Numbered from the stretch's first letter, positions 9,114 through 17,860 are shown. The stretch is DNA of 34,396 bases from Bacteroidaceae bacterium (GCA_017470425.1 JAFUYT010000007.1:1-34396); one strand, 5' to 3'. Numbers and translations: made by a program. Notes: generated by a model not told the origin, from the sequence alone.

Positions 9114-10264
9114 AAACATACCGCACGGCACTCTTTCTGTATCTGTTCATCAACAGCCTGTTTATCCTGAAGTATGGATTACGGTTGCTGCCTTGGTATG
9201 TGGTTGTAGCAGCGTGCCTCGTATATGCCGCCATCGTCGCTGTCAGCTGTAAACATCTTCTTCCAAGACTCTCTGGCCTCACCATCACCCGCAGCGCACA
9301 AATGATTGCAATGATCGTCTGCGTGGGTTTCATCGTCGCCTTCCAGTATATCCCTGACCCGATGAGCATCCAGGTGGACCGCTGGTCAGCCATTCACAAC
9401 TTCCTCTACAACCTCACGCACGGCATCTACCCCTACGCCGCCCAGACCCATCTGAATGGCTACGGCTCTCCTTTCCCCGTGTGGCAGCTCTTTCATCTGC
9501 CTTTCTATTTCATGGGCAACGTAGGACTCTCCTTCATCCTGGGGATTCTGCTCTTCACCCATTCACTGAGTCTGCATCTGAAAGAACCAGGTGAAAGAAT
9601 CGCCTTCGCGCTCCTCGCCTGTTCACCCGCTTTCATCTACGAGATACTGGTGCGCAGCGATCTGATGACCAATTTCATGGTGAGCATGAGCGTCCTGCTC
9701 TATTGCATTCATTATCGCCTCTCGGTGCAGAAGAACCCCGTGCTGCTGGGCGTCATCACAGGTCTGATGATGAGTACCCGGTTGAGTGCCATCATTCCAT
9801 TCTGCATCTACTATTTCTATGAATACTGCCACACAAAGCTACGTCAGCAGATTATCTTCCCGGCAATCGTAGTCTTCACCTTCCTGCTGACCTTCCTGCC
9901 ATTCCTGCTCTGGGACCGGGAGATGCTGTTGTTCTTCGAATACAATCCTTTTGTCCTGCAGACACGTCAGGGTCATCTCTCAGACTTCGCCCTGTTGATT
10001 CCCATAGGCATCTGCCTTTCCTTCTGGCAATCCAAGCAGCCCCATCGCCATCTGATAGCCAGTGCCGCGATGCTTTTCCTGCTGGTGACCATCACCTTCG
10101 TACACTCCATGATGGTTGACAACACATGGGGTGAGATCTTTGAATCGAGGTTCGACATTACCTATTTCGGTATGTCGCTTCCCTTCGTGGGCGCCACGCT
10201 GGCATTATACATTGTCGATAACACCGACAATATCCCTGCACGAAGTCAACATAACTCTCGCTGA
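9110..10264 (+). CDS. Polytopic membrane protein, GT-C glycosyltransferase-like
   Basis: A 384-aa protein with about ten hydrophobic spans and no cleavable signal. The arrangement resembles GT-C fold glycosyltransferases that use lipid-linked sugar donors. A loop after the first spans contains acidic and aromatic residues (DPMSIQVDRWSAIHN, then HGIYPYAAQTHLNGYGSP). Long hydrophobic helices alternate with short loops, as in GLMMSTRLSAIIPFCIYYF. The assignment rests on topology and the general look of the first large loop, not on a firm motif. It overlaps the acyltransferase by ATGA, so the two are surely co-translated and probably act on the same glycan or lipid. It ends the leuS-to-porZ group. 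Confidence 0.5.
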   Translation: MKTYRTALFLYLFINSLFILKYGLRLLPWYVVVAACLVYAAIVAVSCKHLLPRLSGLTITRSAQMIAMIVCVGFIVAFQYIPDPMSIQVDRWSAIHNFLYNLTHGIYPYAAQTHLNGYGSPFPVWQLFHLPFYFMGNVGLSFILGILLFTHSLSLHLKEPGERIAFALLACSPAFIYEILVRSDLMTNFMVSMSVLLYCIHYRLSVQKNPVLLGVITGLMMSTRLSAIIPFCIYYFYEYCHTKLRQQIIFPAIVVFTFLLTFLPFLLWDREMLLFFEYNPFVLQTRQGHLSDFALLIPIGICLSFWQSKQPHRHLIASAAMLFLLVTITFVHSMMVDNTWGEIFESRFDITYFGMSLPFVGATLALYIVDNTDNIPARSQHNSR

Positions 10265-10386
10265 AGCGGTTCATCAAGGGGAATCTGTCAAAGCAAGAAC
10301 AAAAGCAAATTTATTGATAGAAACTTTTCAAGTTCTTTTCAACCACTTTTTTCAAGTTATTGACAAGCTATGTCGCTGAAAATATA

Positions 10387-10394
10387 TACCTTTG
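10387..10394 (+). promoter_or_regulatory. nadA -7 box in the 10265-10480 gap
   Basis: TACCTTTG matches TAnnTTTG and gives a predicted transcript start near 10400, about 80 bases before nadA. Upstream is T-rich sequence with three TTTTCAA-type motifs, and the 10-base string agttattgac occurs twice (near 10356 and 10398), flanking the box. No -33 element at ideal spacing is evident. No intrinsic terminator for the preceding gene is seen in this gap. Confidence 0.6.
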
Positions 10395-10480
10395 CAGAGT
10401 TATTGACAGAATGAACAGCCTATTATCACTATCATAAACGCTTTTTTCGATAAAAAGAAAAGAACACATATTATAATACT

Positions 10481-11443
10481 ATGTCGAAAACTATGGATTT
10501 AAAAGCCGAGATACGCCGGCTGGCAAAAGAAAAGAACGCCGTCATCATGGCTCACTACTATGTCGATGGCGAAGTGCAGGACATTGCGGACTTCATTGGT
10601 GACAGCCTGGCACTGGCCCAGCAGGCAGCAAAGACCGACGCAGACATCATCGTGCTCTGTGGCGTGCATTTCATGGGCGAGACGGCCGCCATCCTCTGTC
10701 CGGACAAGAAGGTGCTCGTGCCCGATGCCGCTGCCACCTGTTCGCTGGCGGAAAGCTGCCCGGCGGATGAGTTTGCACAGTTCGTGAAGGAGCATCCGGG
10801 CTACACGGTCATCAGCTATGTCAATACGACCGCTGCCACGAAGGCCGTCACCGACGTCGTGGTCACCAGCAGCAATGCCCGTCAGATCGTGGAATCCTTC
10901 CCCGAGGACACCCCGATCATCTTCGGTCCCGACCAGAACCTGGGAGGCTACATCAACGCCATCACGGGTCGTCAGATGCTGCTCTGGAATGGTGCCTGTC
11001 ACGTTCACGCCCGCTTCAGCGTGGAGAAGATACTGGCTTTGAAAGCTGAATATCCCGATGCCAAGGTGCTCGTGCACCCGGAGTGCAAAGGACCCGTGGT
11101 GAAGCTGGCCGACAAGGTGGGCAGCACAGCGGCGCTCCTGAAGTATGCAATTGCCGACGAGGCACAGGTGTTCATCGTGGCCACGGAGAGCGGCATCCTC
11201 CACGAGATGCAGAAGAAAGCACCCCAGAAGACGTTCATCCCGGCACCGCCCGACGAGGCAATGGTCGAGACACCGGAAGGAAAGAGCTCATGTGCCTGCA
11301 ACGAATGTGAATACATGAAGATGGTCACGCTCGAGAAGCTCTATCGCTGCCTGCGTGATGAGCAGCCGGTCGTCACCGTGGATCCGGAGATAGCGGCTAA
11401 AGCCATCAAGCCGATTGAACGGATGCTGGAGCTGAGTAAATAG
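10481..11443 (+). CDS. nadA: Quinolinate synthase
   Basis: Condenses iminoaspartate with dihydroxyacetone phosphate to give quinolinate in NAD synthesis; cytosolic 4Fe-4S enzyme, 320 aa. Motifs in order: AHYYVDGEVQDIADFIGDS near residue 24, CGVHFMGETA with a cluster cysteine near 60, TCSLAESC near 86, the HPECKGP motif near 203 (second conserved Cys) and CACNECEYM near 265 (third). The partner nadB is not in this window. The stop is four bases before the start of the RNA methyltransferase gene, so the two form a small operon. Confidence 0.97.
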   Translation: MSKTMDLKAEIRRLAKEKNAVIMAHYYVDGEVQDIADFIGDSLALAQQAAKTDADIIVLCGVHFMGETAAILCPDKKVLVPDAAATCSLAESCPADEFAQFVKEHPGYTVISYVNTTAATKAVTDVVVTSSNARQIVESFPEDTPIIFGPDQNLGGYINAITGRQMLLWNGACHVHARFSVEKILALKAEYPDAKVLVHPECKGPVVKLADKVGSTAALLKYAIADEAQVFIVATESGILHEMQKKAPQKTFIPAPPDEAMVETPEGKSSCACNECEYMKMVTLEKLYRCLRDEQPVVTVDPEIAAKAIKPIERMLELSK

Positions 11444-11447
11444 GAAA

Positions 11448-12017
11448 ATGACAAGCGTTTCTCATAAAACATCATCATCGGAATCTCCTTTTAGGAAGCT
11501 CAAGATTACGGAGATGGGTCGCATCTCCGTAGAGCAGTTCCGCGAGGCTGAGAAGCTGCCGCTGGTGGTCGTGCTTGACGGTGTGCGCTCGCTCTACAAC
11601 GTGGGCAGCGTCTTTCGCTCTGGCGATGCCTTCCGCGTGAGCGAGGTGGTGCTCTGCGGCATCACGGCCACGCCGCCGAACGCCGAGATCCACAAGACGG
11701 CGTTGGGAGCTGAGGACAGCGTGGCATGGCGTCATTTCAGCGACACGATGGAGGCCGTTCGCGTGCTCCGCGAGGAAGGCTACACGTTGCTGGCCGTGGA
11801 GCAGTGTGAAGGTTCCGTGATGTTACAGGATTTCCAGCCGCAACGGTCGAAGAAGTACGCTGTCGTGCTGGGCAACGAGGTGAAAGGCGTGCGACAAGAT
11901 GTAGTGGATGCGTGCAGTGGCTGTCTGGAGATTCCCCAGTTCGGGACAAAACATTCCCTGAATGTCAGTGTCACCGCCGGCATCGTTATCTGGCATTTTG
12001 CCCAAAGACTCATGTAG
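11448..12017 (+). CDS. SpoU/TrmH family RNA 2'-O-methyltransferase
   Basis: A SPOUT-fold, SAM-dependent RNA ribose methyltransferase of 189 aa. The three family motifs are clear: NVGSVFRSGDAF at about residue 51 (catalytic Arg), VVLGNEVKGV near 139, and the knot motif CLEIPQFGTKHSLNVSVTAG near 159. It lacks the extra N-terminal substrate-binding domain of TrmB/RlmB-type relatives; only a short polar N-terminus precedes the catalytic domain. The target could be tRNA or rRNA; the sequence does not decide. It is cotranscribed with nadA and ends 56 bp from the convergent cbiA gene. Confidence 0.88.
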   Translation: MTSVSHKTSSSESPFRKLKITEMGRISVEQFREAEKLPLVVVLDGVRSLYNVGSVFRSGDAFRVSEVVLCGITATPPNAEIHKTALGAEDSVAWRHFSDTMEAVRVLREEGYTLLAVEQCEGSVMLQDFQPQRSKKYAVVLGNEVKGVRQDVVDACSGCLEIPQFGTKHSLNVSVTAGIVIWHFAQRLM

Positions 12018-12073
12018 GGAATGATTTGATGTATGCCCGAATCAACGATTCAAATGTGGTATTCGAGGTACAT

Positions 12074-13354
12074 TCATATATAGTATTCGGGATACAGATG
12101 CGTATAGCTGGCGAGCACGTTGCCGACTCTGAACACGGGGGTCGCTACGGGCTCGCCTTTGGCGTTATAGACTTGCGTGACAGAGGAGGGAACATCGCCC
12201 AGGAACTGCGTGTAGTGAAATTCGTGGCCACGGTATTCGTGACCGTCGAGCTCGAAGCGGCGATAGCCGAGGGAGAGGTGGCGGTCGCCCTTGCGAGCGG
12301 TGATGGAGTAGGGGAGTACGCCGCACATCGGGTACTCGCCGTCGTCGGTGATGATGCGCTCGCAGAGGTACATCATGCCGCCACATTCAGCGAGGATGCG
12401 TCCGCCGTGCTGCGCGTAGTCGCGGATAGCCCGCCTCGTCTTCTCTGCCAGCACCAGTTCCTTCAGGTGCTTCTCCGGGTAGCCGCCAGGGAGATAGAGC
12501 AAGCTTGCGCCTTGCAGCTCGGGCACTTCCGTCTCGGGGTCGAAGAAGATGAGCTCGTGCTCCCGCGCGAACCTGTCCAATGTCTCCTGATAGATGAACG
12601 AGAAGGACTCGCTGTTGCGCGCGACGAAGCAAGGTGCGTTGGTTTTTCTCACAGGTGAGAAAACGTTTTCCCACGCGTGAGAAACTGTTTTATCACGCGT
12701 GATAAACTCCATAAGATTGCGTACTTCTATGTTTCGCTCCAGCAGATTCACCCATTCATCTGCCGTCGTGATCTCGGAGAAGTCCAGTCCGAGGTAGCGT
12801 GAACCCTGCTCCAGTGTCGCCTGCTTAGGGATACATCCGAGACAGGCGATGCCTGCTTCTGCGGCTACCTCGCGGAGCATCGCGGCGTGGCGTTGGCTGC
12901 CTACCTTGTTGAAGATGACACCTGCGAAGCGGGCATCCTCGCGGAAATGCAGGAAGCCCTGCAACAGGGCAGCCATCGAATAGGCTGCGGAGCGGGCATC
13001 CACGACGAGCACGATGGGGATGTCCAGCAACGTGGCAATCTCGTAGCAGGAACCGCGGTCGCGGTCATAGCCGTCGAACAGGCCCATCATCCCTTCCACG
13101 ATGCACACATCCGCATCATCGCCATAGCGATCGAATAGCTCGCGCACGTGCGCAGGCGTAGTCATAAAGGTGTCCAGGTTCACGCTGGGACGCCCGCAGA
13201 CGGCGGTGTGGAACTTCGTGTCGATATAGTCGGGACCGCACTTGAAAGGTTGCACGCGGTAGCCTTGACGCGTGAAAAGCGCCATCAGCCCGCGTGCAAT
13301 CGTGGTTTTCCCTGACCCGCTCGAGGGTGCTGCTATGAGGAAAGCTGCTTTCAT
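12074..13354 (-). CDS. cbiA: Cobyrinate a,c-diamide synthase
   Basis: Amidates the a and c side chains of cobyrinate with glutamine and ATP; cytosolic, 426 aa, near the usual 430-460. The N-terminal dethiobiotin-synthetase-like domain has the P-loop APSSGSGKTT at residues 9-18, FKCGPDYIDTKFH near 37 and VEGMMGLFDG near 86. The C-terminal class I amidotransferase domain has YLPGGYPEKH and LAECGGMMYL with the nucleophile Cys, and a late GHEFHYT His. The linker between the domains (roughly residues 215-240) is encoded by three evenly spaced palindromes and is not family-like. ATG 13354 is chosen over TTG 13363 because a promoter box covers 13361-13368; the predicted mRNA may have almost no leader. 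Confidence 0.95.
   Translation of the reverse strand: MKAAFLIAAPSSGSGKTTIARGLMALFTRQGYRVQPFKCGPDYIDTKFHTAVCGRPSVNLDTFMTTPAHVRELFDRYGDDADVCIVEGMMGLFDGYDRDRGSCYEIATLLDIPIVLVVDARSAAYSMAALLQGFLHFREDARFAGVIFNKVGSQRHAAMLREVAAEAGIACLGCIPKQATLEQGSRYLGLDFSEITTADEWVNLLERNIEVRNLMEFITRDKTVSHAWENVFSPVRKTNAPCFVARNSESFSFIYQETLDRFAREHELIFFDPETEVPELQGASLLYLPGGYPEKHLKELVLAEKTRRAIRDYAQHGGRILAECGGMMYLCERIITDDGEYPMCGVLPYSITARKGDRHLSLGYRRFELDGHEYRGHEFHYTQFLGDVPSSVTQVYNAKGEPVATPVFRVGNVLASYTHLYPEYYI
12646..12705. repeat. Three 16-bp palindromes at exact 22-bp spacing in cbiA
   Basis: TTCTCACAGGTGAGAA (12646-12661), TTCCCACGCGTGAGAA (12668-12683) and TTATCACGCGTGATAA (12690-12705) start exactly 22 bp apart. The third is a perfect palindrome and the first two have one or two mismatched pairs. 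They lie in frame in the cbiA inter-domain linker. Confidence 0.85.
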
Positions 13355-13360
13355 CGGCGG

Positions 13361-13368
13361 CAAAGGTA
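13361..13368 (-). promoter_or_regulatory. -7 box immediately before cbiA
   Basis: On the minus strand this reads TACCTTTG, a full TAnnTTTG match. The predicted start of transcription falls within a few bases of the cbiA ATG at 13354, suggesting a leaderless or nearly leaderless cbiA transcript in addition to read-through from the riboswitch-controlled genes upstream. No -33 box was verified. Confidence 0.5.
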
Positions 13369-13385
13369 CGAATAAATCTGCGAAA

Positions 13386-14087
13386 TCAAGTCGGCAAGAG
13401 GATACAAAGTGCGAAATAAGGAATCTGACGTTGCAGAATCACATCGTGCGAGCAGGAGTGGAAGGCTTCCTGAGTACCCACGTTTTCGAAATAGTGGCAG
13501 ATAGTATCGGGGTACTGACGGAGGTAGTCCTTCAATTCCTGCTCGCATTGTGAAAGCTTCATGATGACCACCACGTGCTGGCTGGTCAGCTGACCTCTTA
13601 GTGCTTCGGTATTCACTTCGCCCGGCACTACGACCAGGCGCTGCCTCTGGCTGATCAGGGAGAGACCGGCGGATGCGGCAGCAGCGATGAACGAAGGGAT
13701 TCCCGGACACTGCTCCACAGGGATAGCGAGCGCTTGCAGACGTTCCAGCACGTAGTGGATGGAGGCATAGATGCTCACGTCGCCTTCTACGGCCACTACG
13801 ACGCGTAGTCCCTCGTGGTACCATTCGGCAGCCTGTCGGCACATCTGGTCGTAGATCAGCCTGACGGCATCGCGGTTCTGCTGCATGGGCAGTGCGACAT
13901 ATCGTATTTTATCCGCCGTACACCATTCGCCGATGATGTCGGCAGCGCGTGAATGGATGGCAGCGTCGCGGCCTGTAGTGGCTGGCACCATGACGATGTC
14001 AGCCTCACGAAGGAGCCTGACGGCCTTGAGCGTCAAGAGCTCAGGGTCGCCAGGTCCCAGCGAGAGGAAGGTGATATTAGTCTTCAA
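13386..14087 (-). CDS. cbiL: Precorrin-2 (cobalt-factor II) C20-methyltransferase
   Basis: Adds the C20 methyl group to the corrin precursor using SAM; cytosolic class III tetrapyrrole methyltransferase, about 233 aa. Visible motifs: the N-terminal FLSLGPGDPELLTLKA (SAM-binding GxGxGD type), VVVAVEGDVSIYASIHYVLE near 100, and CPGIPSFIAAAASAGL near 125, which favours CbiL/CobI over the other ring methylases. The first family-like residues are KTNITFLSLG, so I take TTG 14087, which overlaps the end of the lipoprotein gene by 11 bp. An ATG at 14144 would add a 19-residue tail that reads as antisense-like filler. Tight overlap with the lipoprotein gene places a biosynthetic enzyme in an uptake operon. 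Confidence 0.88.
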   Translation of the reverse strand: MKTNITFLSLGPGDPELLTLKAVRLLREADIVMVPATTGRDAAIHSRAADIIGEWCTADKIRYVALPMQQNRDAVRLIYDQMCRQAAEWYHEGLRVVVAVEGDVSIYASIHYVLERLQALAIPVEQCPGIPSFIAAAASAGLSLISQRQRLVVVPGEVNTEALRGQLTSQHVVVIMKLSQCEQELKDYLRQYPDTICHYFENVGTQEAFHSCSHDVILQRQIPYFALCILLPT

Positions 14088-15360
14088 GGAGGCGGAGTTG
14101 GTCGAAGTAGTAACCTGCGGCGATGGAAATGCCCTTCGTGACATTGCCGGTGGCGATGTCGTAGATGTAGATGCACTGCTCGTCGGCTGTGTTCACACCG
14201 ATGTACGCCTTGTTCTCCTTGGCGTTGACGACGGAGCGCTGTGCGAAGCTACCGCTGCTGAGGGGAATCTCCAGGCCGTCGTAGGCGAGGCGGGTGCTCG
14301 TCTTGGCGCTCAGGTCGATGATGGAGTAGTAGTAAGCCACATCGTTGATGCCTGTACCTTCAGCGGCGTCACCAGAGTAGGCCAGTGCCTTGCCGTTGCC
14401 GAGGTACTGCGCGGTGAGCAGCTTGCCCTTAGCCTCGGGGAATGCATTGTAATCAGCTTCGAAGTTGAATTCTCCCTTCTTGATGCGCAGCAGTTGTCCG
14501 ATGTTGACATTATCCACAGAGCTGAAAGCAGCCAGATAGAGATTGTCGTTCTCATCGAAGAACACGGTCTGCTGCAGCAGTTCACCATAGGCAGAGCCGG
14601 TCATCTGTGAAGCCTCGGTGTTTACAATCTCTTGTTCAGCCTTCATCGTTTCGGGGTTGATGACGGCGATATGGAAGAAAGGCTCATTGGTAGTCTTGTT
14701 GCTGCCGCTCTTCTTCAGTTTGCTGTAGAAGAAGTAGAACAGCTTGTTGTCGCTCTGTCGATAGGCAAGAATACCGCTTGTCGTAAACAGGTTGTAGCCT
14801 TCAGCCACCTTGATGTTATCTATCTCGCCCTCGCCGAGAATCTTCATGTCTTGGGCATTCAACTTTGTCCAGATGACTTTCGTGTTATCACCGTTGGTGG
14901 ACATGATCAGCAGGGTATTAGCGTCCAGCCAGGCATGGGTGTAGTTACGTGCCTTGTAGGTGTTCGTCACAAAAGGCTGTTCCTGCACCACCTGCATCTT
15001 GTTGTCCTTGAACTGGAGCTTCGAGAAACGGTCATTGGAATTGGGAACCTGGTAGTAGTACTTGCCATCGTAGATGCTCTCCATCGTGTAGTCGGTGATC
15101 TCAGCGCCCTGACCTTCGAAGGAGATGGTGGCAGAGGCATCGGTGAGTGAGGCTACGCTCAGCGTGATGTGGGACTTGTCCTTGCTCATGCCACCATGGT
15201 TGCCGGCCACGACGGTGAGGTCGTAGTGGTAGGTGACTTCAGGAACGACGGGTTCTGGTTCGGGAACAACTTCTTCCTCGTCGTCCTTGGAACAGGCAGT
15301 GAAGGCTGTGGACAGCACCAGTGCTGCCATCAGCGAGTGAAAGAAACTTAACTTTTTCAT
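14077..15360 (-). CDS. DUF4374-like surface lipoprotein, predicted corrinoid-uptake partner
   Basis: A 427-aa lipoprotein. The signal peptide ends in a lipobox with Cys at residue 23 (LSTAFTAC), followed by SKDDEEE, an acidic run like the Bacteroidota signal for display on the outside of the outer membrane. The rest shows repeating strand-rich segments (e.g. HAWLDANTLLIMSTNGDN, then TSGILAYRQSDNKLFYFFY) resembling a beta-propeller. I associate this pattern with DUF4374 proteins, which accompany TonB receptors. It is the first gene after a TonB receptor with a cobalamin riboswitch, a position comparable to BtuG lipoproteins beside BtuB in Bacteroides. Cobalamin binding itself is inference. Confidence 0.7.
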   Translation of the reverse strand: MKKLSFFHSLMAALVLSTAFTACSKDDEEEVVPEPEPVVPEVTYHYDLTVVAGNHGGMSKDKSHITLSVASLTDASATISFEGQGAEITDYTMESIYDGKYYYQVPNSNDRFSKLQFKDNKMQVVQEQPFVTNTYKARNYTHAWLDANTLLIMSTNGDNTKVIWTKLNAQDMKILGEGEIDNIKVAEGYNLFTTSGILAYRQSDNKLFYFFYSKLKKSGSNKTTNEPFFHIAVINPETMKAEQEIVNTEASQMTGSAYGELLQQTVFFDENDNLYLAAFSSVDNVNIGQLLRIKKGEFNFEADYNAFPEAKGKLLTAQYLGNGKALAYSGDAAEGTGINDVAYYYSIIDLSAKTSTRLAYDGLEIPLSSGSFAQRSVVNAKENKAYIGVNTADEQCIYIYDIATGNVTKGISIAAGYYFDQLRLLED

Positions 15361-15451
15361 AGTGGTTGAAAATAATAATTTAAAGATGGTTGAATGATGA
15401 TTTAGTTATGTCGATATGTAGAGATTTCGTTATGTCAAGGTTGCTTCAGGC

Positions 15452-17599
15452 TTATTGCAGCAGCAGCCTGAACTTGGCGAATAGCGTGCGGCCGGGCTTC
15501 TGCAGCTTGTAGTTGTCATAGACCGTCTGGTCGAACAGGTTCTGACAGTCGAGCGACACGCTGTAGCGCTCCTTGTGCCACGAATAGGTCACGTTGGCAC
15601 CGAGGATGCTCTTCTCGGGGATGCGCGCCTTGGTGTCCTTGGCGCCATAGGCCTCCCACGACAGGAAGAACCAGTGGACCCATTGGTAGTCTATGCCTAT
15701 CTGTAGGCGGTCGTTCTTTTGCAGGAGATTCGGGAAGGTGTAGTGAGCCTCGGCAGAGGCAAACAGCCACGGGCGGTTAGGCACGCGGTTGTTGAAGGTC
15801 ACCGACTCCTTGCCATCGGCCATATAGCGGTTTCGGTTGCGGGCGTCCTGCCAGCTGATGTTGGCGGTCACCTGCAGGCGGTGGTTCCAGTCGTAGCGCG
15901 CTTCGCCCTCGATGCCCTTGATGTGTACGGCAGGTTCGTTGATGTACTGCATCGTACCTTCTTTTTCCGTGATCTGCGGCTGGATGTAGTTATCCACGAA
16001 GCGCAGGAAGCCGTTCACCTCGTAGAAGAAGGTGTGCAGCCCCGCGTTCACGGTTCCGAAGAGCCCGAGGTTCACGTTGTCGCTCTTCTCGGGCTTCAGC
16101 GCCACGTTGGCATAGATGGTGGTGCCGTTGCCGAGCAGCTCACGGGCCAGGGGCAGGCGCACGCTGTGCTCGTAGCTGGCTTTTACGGCGATGGGGCTGG
16201 CTATCTCGAAGCGTGTGCCTACGCCGCCGCCCAGGCTGTTCTGCGTGTTGGACGTTGCCACCTCGTCGGATTGCGTGATGAACGAGAGGTCGGTTTGCTC
16301 AATGGAGAGATGGTTCACGTAGTCCTTCAGGAAGAACGTGTTGTACATCCGGCCGTCCCAGAGCGACTGGTTGTAGGCCAGCCCGATGATGTGCTTGGCC
16401 AGCACGTCGTTGGCCGGCTCGAAACTGCCGTCTATCTCGTCCCAGCGGTCGTTGCCCGTGCGGTTCAGTGCATAGCTCAGATTGAGCATGTGCTCATCCG
16501 AGAAGCGGTAGTTCATGTCGGCGCGGGCCAGGGTGAGCGGCCGCTTGATGTGGCGCAGTGAGAAGGCGCGGCCGTTGATCTCATTGCGCTCGCTGCGGAT
16601 GTAGTCGCCGTTCCAGTCGTATTGCCGGTGGGCGGTGTCGGTGGTCAGTGCATCGTCCCAGGTGTGCGACAGCGACATCGTGGTGCTGAGGTTGTCCAGC
16701 AGGAAGTGGCGCTTCTGGTAGTGTGCGCCGATGCTCCAGGACTGGCTGGTGCGCTCGGCCATGCCGATGACGCGGCTCTGCACCTGTCCTGTCTGCAGTT
16801 CCTTCGCTGTCTGGTTGTAGGCCAGCGTGACGAAGAACTCATCGGCCCACCACTTGTCGTTCACCCCGGCCTCCACCTGTCCGATGACGGACAGGTAGTC
16901 GTCGTGGAAGCGGCGGCGATCCGTGGGCAGGTACTTGCGAACGTCCTCGTCCCAGACCTCCACGTCTTTCATCATGTAGTCGTTCTTTGAATAGCTGAGG
17001 CTGAAGGAGGGACGGATGGTCAGACCGTTCTTGAAGACATACTGCCCGCTGACATCCGCCTTGTGGGTGTGGAAGGAGCCGAGGCCGTAGGAGGCGTCCA
17101 GGTAGTTCGTCCGCTTGCGGTGGGTCACGATGTTGACGGCTCCGCCCAGCGCATCGCTGCAGAGCCACGTCGGGACTACACCTTTATATATCTCCACGTG
17201 GTCGATCATGCTCACGGGCACGTTGGCCAGCGTGACGCCGGAGCCTTTCGTGTCGAGCGGCACGCCGTCGAGGAAGTAGCGCACGGCGTTGCCGGACATC
17301 CCATTGATGGAGAGGTCAAACTCTGAGCCTACGCCGCCCTCCTCGCGCAGCTTGACGCCCGCCGTGCGATCCACGAGCCCGTTCAAGGAGCTGATGCTGC
17401 TGACGATGGAGCGCACGTCAATGGCGTTCACGGCCAGTGCCCCCTCGCGCAGCCGCTGGGTTTTCGATTTGCCGGTGATGATGACATTGTCCATCATCAC
17501 CTCGTCCTTCATCTGGCTCTCCTGTCGCAGGCTGTCCTGCCCATGCACGGGCAGCAGCATCCACAGACCGACGGCCAGCCAAAGCAGTCTCTTAATCAC
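15452..17599 (-). CDS. TonB-dependent outer membrane receptor, B12-riboswitch controlled
   Basis: A 715-aa outer membrane receptor predicted to import a corrinoid. The signal peptide is LLWLAVGLWMLLPVHGQ. A possible TonB-box-like strand (DNVIITG) lies near residue 38, then a plug domain with GGVGSEFDLSINGMSG, RYFLDGVPLD and the hallmark DALGGAVNIVT near 150. A long beta-barrel follows and the protein ends in an aromatic-rich strand (RTLFAKFRLLLQ). It lacks an N-terminal carboxypeptidase-like domain, so it is not SusC-like. It is the first gene of the minus-strand operon directly below a cobalamin riboswitch, and shares only general similarity with the two plus-strand receptors. Confidence 0.9.
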   Translation of the reverse strand: MIKRLLWLAVGLWMLLPVHGQDSLRQESQMKDEVMMDNVIITGKSKTQRLREGALAVNAIDVRSIVSSISSLNGLVDRTAGVKLREEGGVGSEFDLSINGMSGNAVRYFLDGVPLDTKGSGVTLANVPVSMIDHVEIYKGVVPTWLCSDALGGAVNIVTHRKRTNYLDASYGLGSFHTHKADVSGQYVFKNGLTIRPSFSLSYSKNDYMMKDVEVWDEDVRKYLPTDRRRFHDDYLSVIGQVEAGVNDKWWADEFFVTLAYNQTAKELQTGQVQSRVIGMAERTSQSWSIGAHYQKRHFLLDNLSTTMSLSHTWDDALTTDTAHRQYDWNGDYIRSERNEINGRAFSLRHIKRPLTLARADMNYRFSDEHMLNLSYALNRTGNDRWDEIDGSFEPANDVLAKHIIGLAYNQSLWDGRMYNTFFLKDYVNHLSIEQTDLSFITQSDEVATSNTQNSLGGGVGTRFEIASPIAVKASYEHSVRLPLARELLGNGTTIYANVALKPEKSDNVNLGLFGTVNAGLHTFFYEVNGFLRFVDNYIQPQITEKEGTMQYINEPAVHIKGIEGEARYDWNHRLQVTANISWQDARNRNRYMADGKESVTFNNRVPNRPWLFASAEAHYTFPNLLQKNDRLQIGIDYQWVHWFFLSWEAYGAKDTKARIPEKSILGANVTYSWHKERYSVSLDCQNLFDQTVYDNYKLQKPGRTLFAKFRLLLQ

Positions 17600-17664
17600 T
17601 TCTTAGCAATGATTCTTTTTCCGCTCAGCCCAAATCCCGGAGCTTTCGCTTCATGATATGTCCG

Positions 17665-17856
17665 AATGGCAGGTTTCCTGGCTCTCCCCGGCAACTCTGC
17701 CTTCCCGATAGCGCTAAACGTTTTAGACGTTTAGCCATCTTCAGTGGCGTTATACGAGTCGCTTTCAAACGGGGATAACAGTAGCGGGTACTGCTCAGGA
17801 TTCTCACCTGATTCCCTTTTCTTGCACGGCAGCGAACGCCGTGCATCACCAATTCG
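17665..17856 (-). promoter_or_regulatory. Cobalamin riboswitch (minus strand)
   Basis: Read on the minus strand this has an AAGGGAATCAGGTGAGAATC core and a CAGTACCCGCTACTG stem, then the B12 box AGCCAGGAAACCTGCC (17668-17683 complement). It lies about 70 bases upstream of the TonB receptor start at 17599 and has its own promoter box at 17861-17868. No terminator-like T-run follows, so control is more likely at translation initiation. A peripheral arm of about 55 bases is almost identical to that of the plus-strand riboswitch. Confidence 0.93.
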
Positions 17857-17860
17857 GGCG

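Noticed and set aside
14088-14144. A longer CbiL start at ATG 14144
   Set aside because: The added residues are out-of-frame translation of the lipoprotein gene and have no family likeness. Family similarity begins at KTNITFLSLG.
15361-15451. A regulatory element between the first TonB receptor and the lipoprotein gene
   Set aside because: Only AT-rich sequence with loose ggttgaa-like repeats was seen; nothing firm enough to name.
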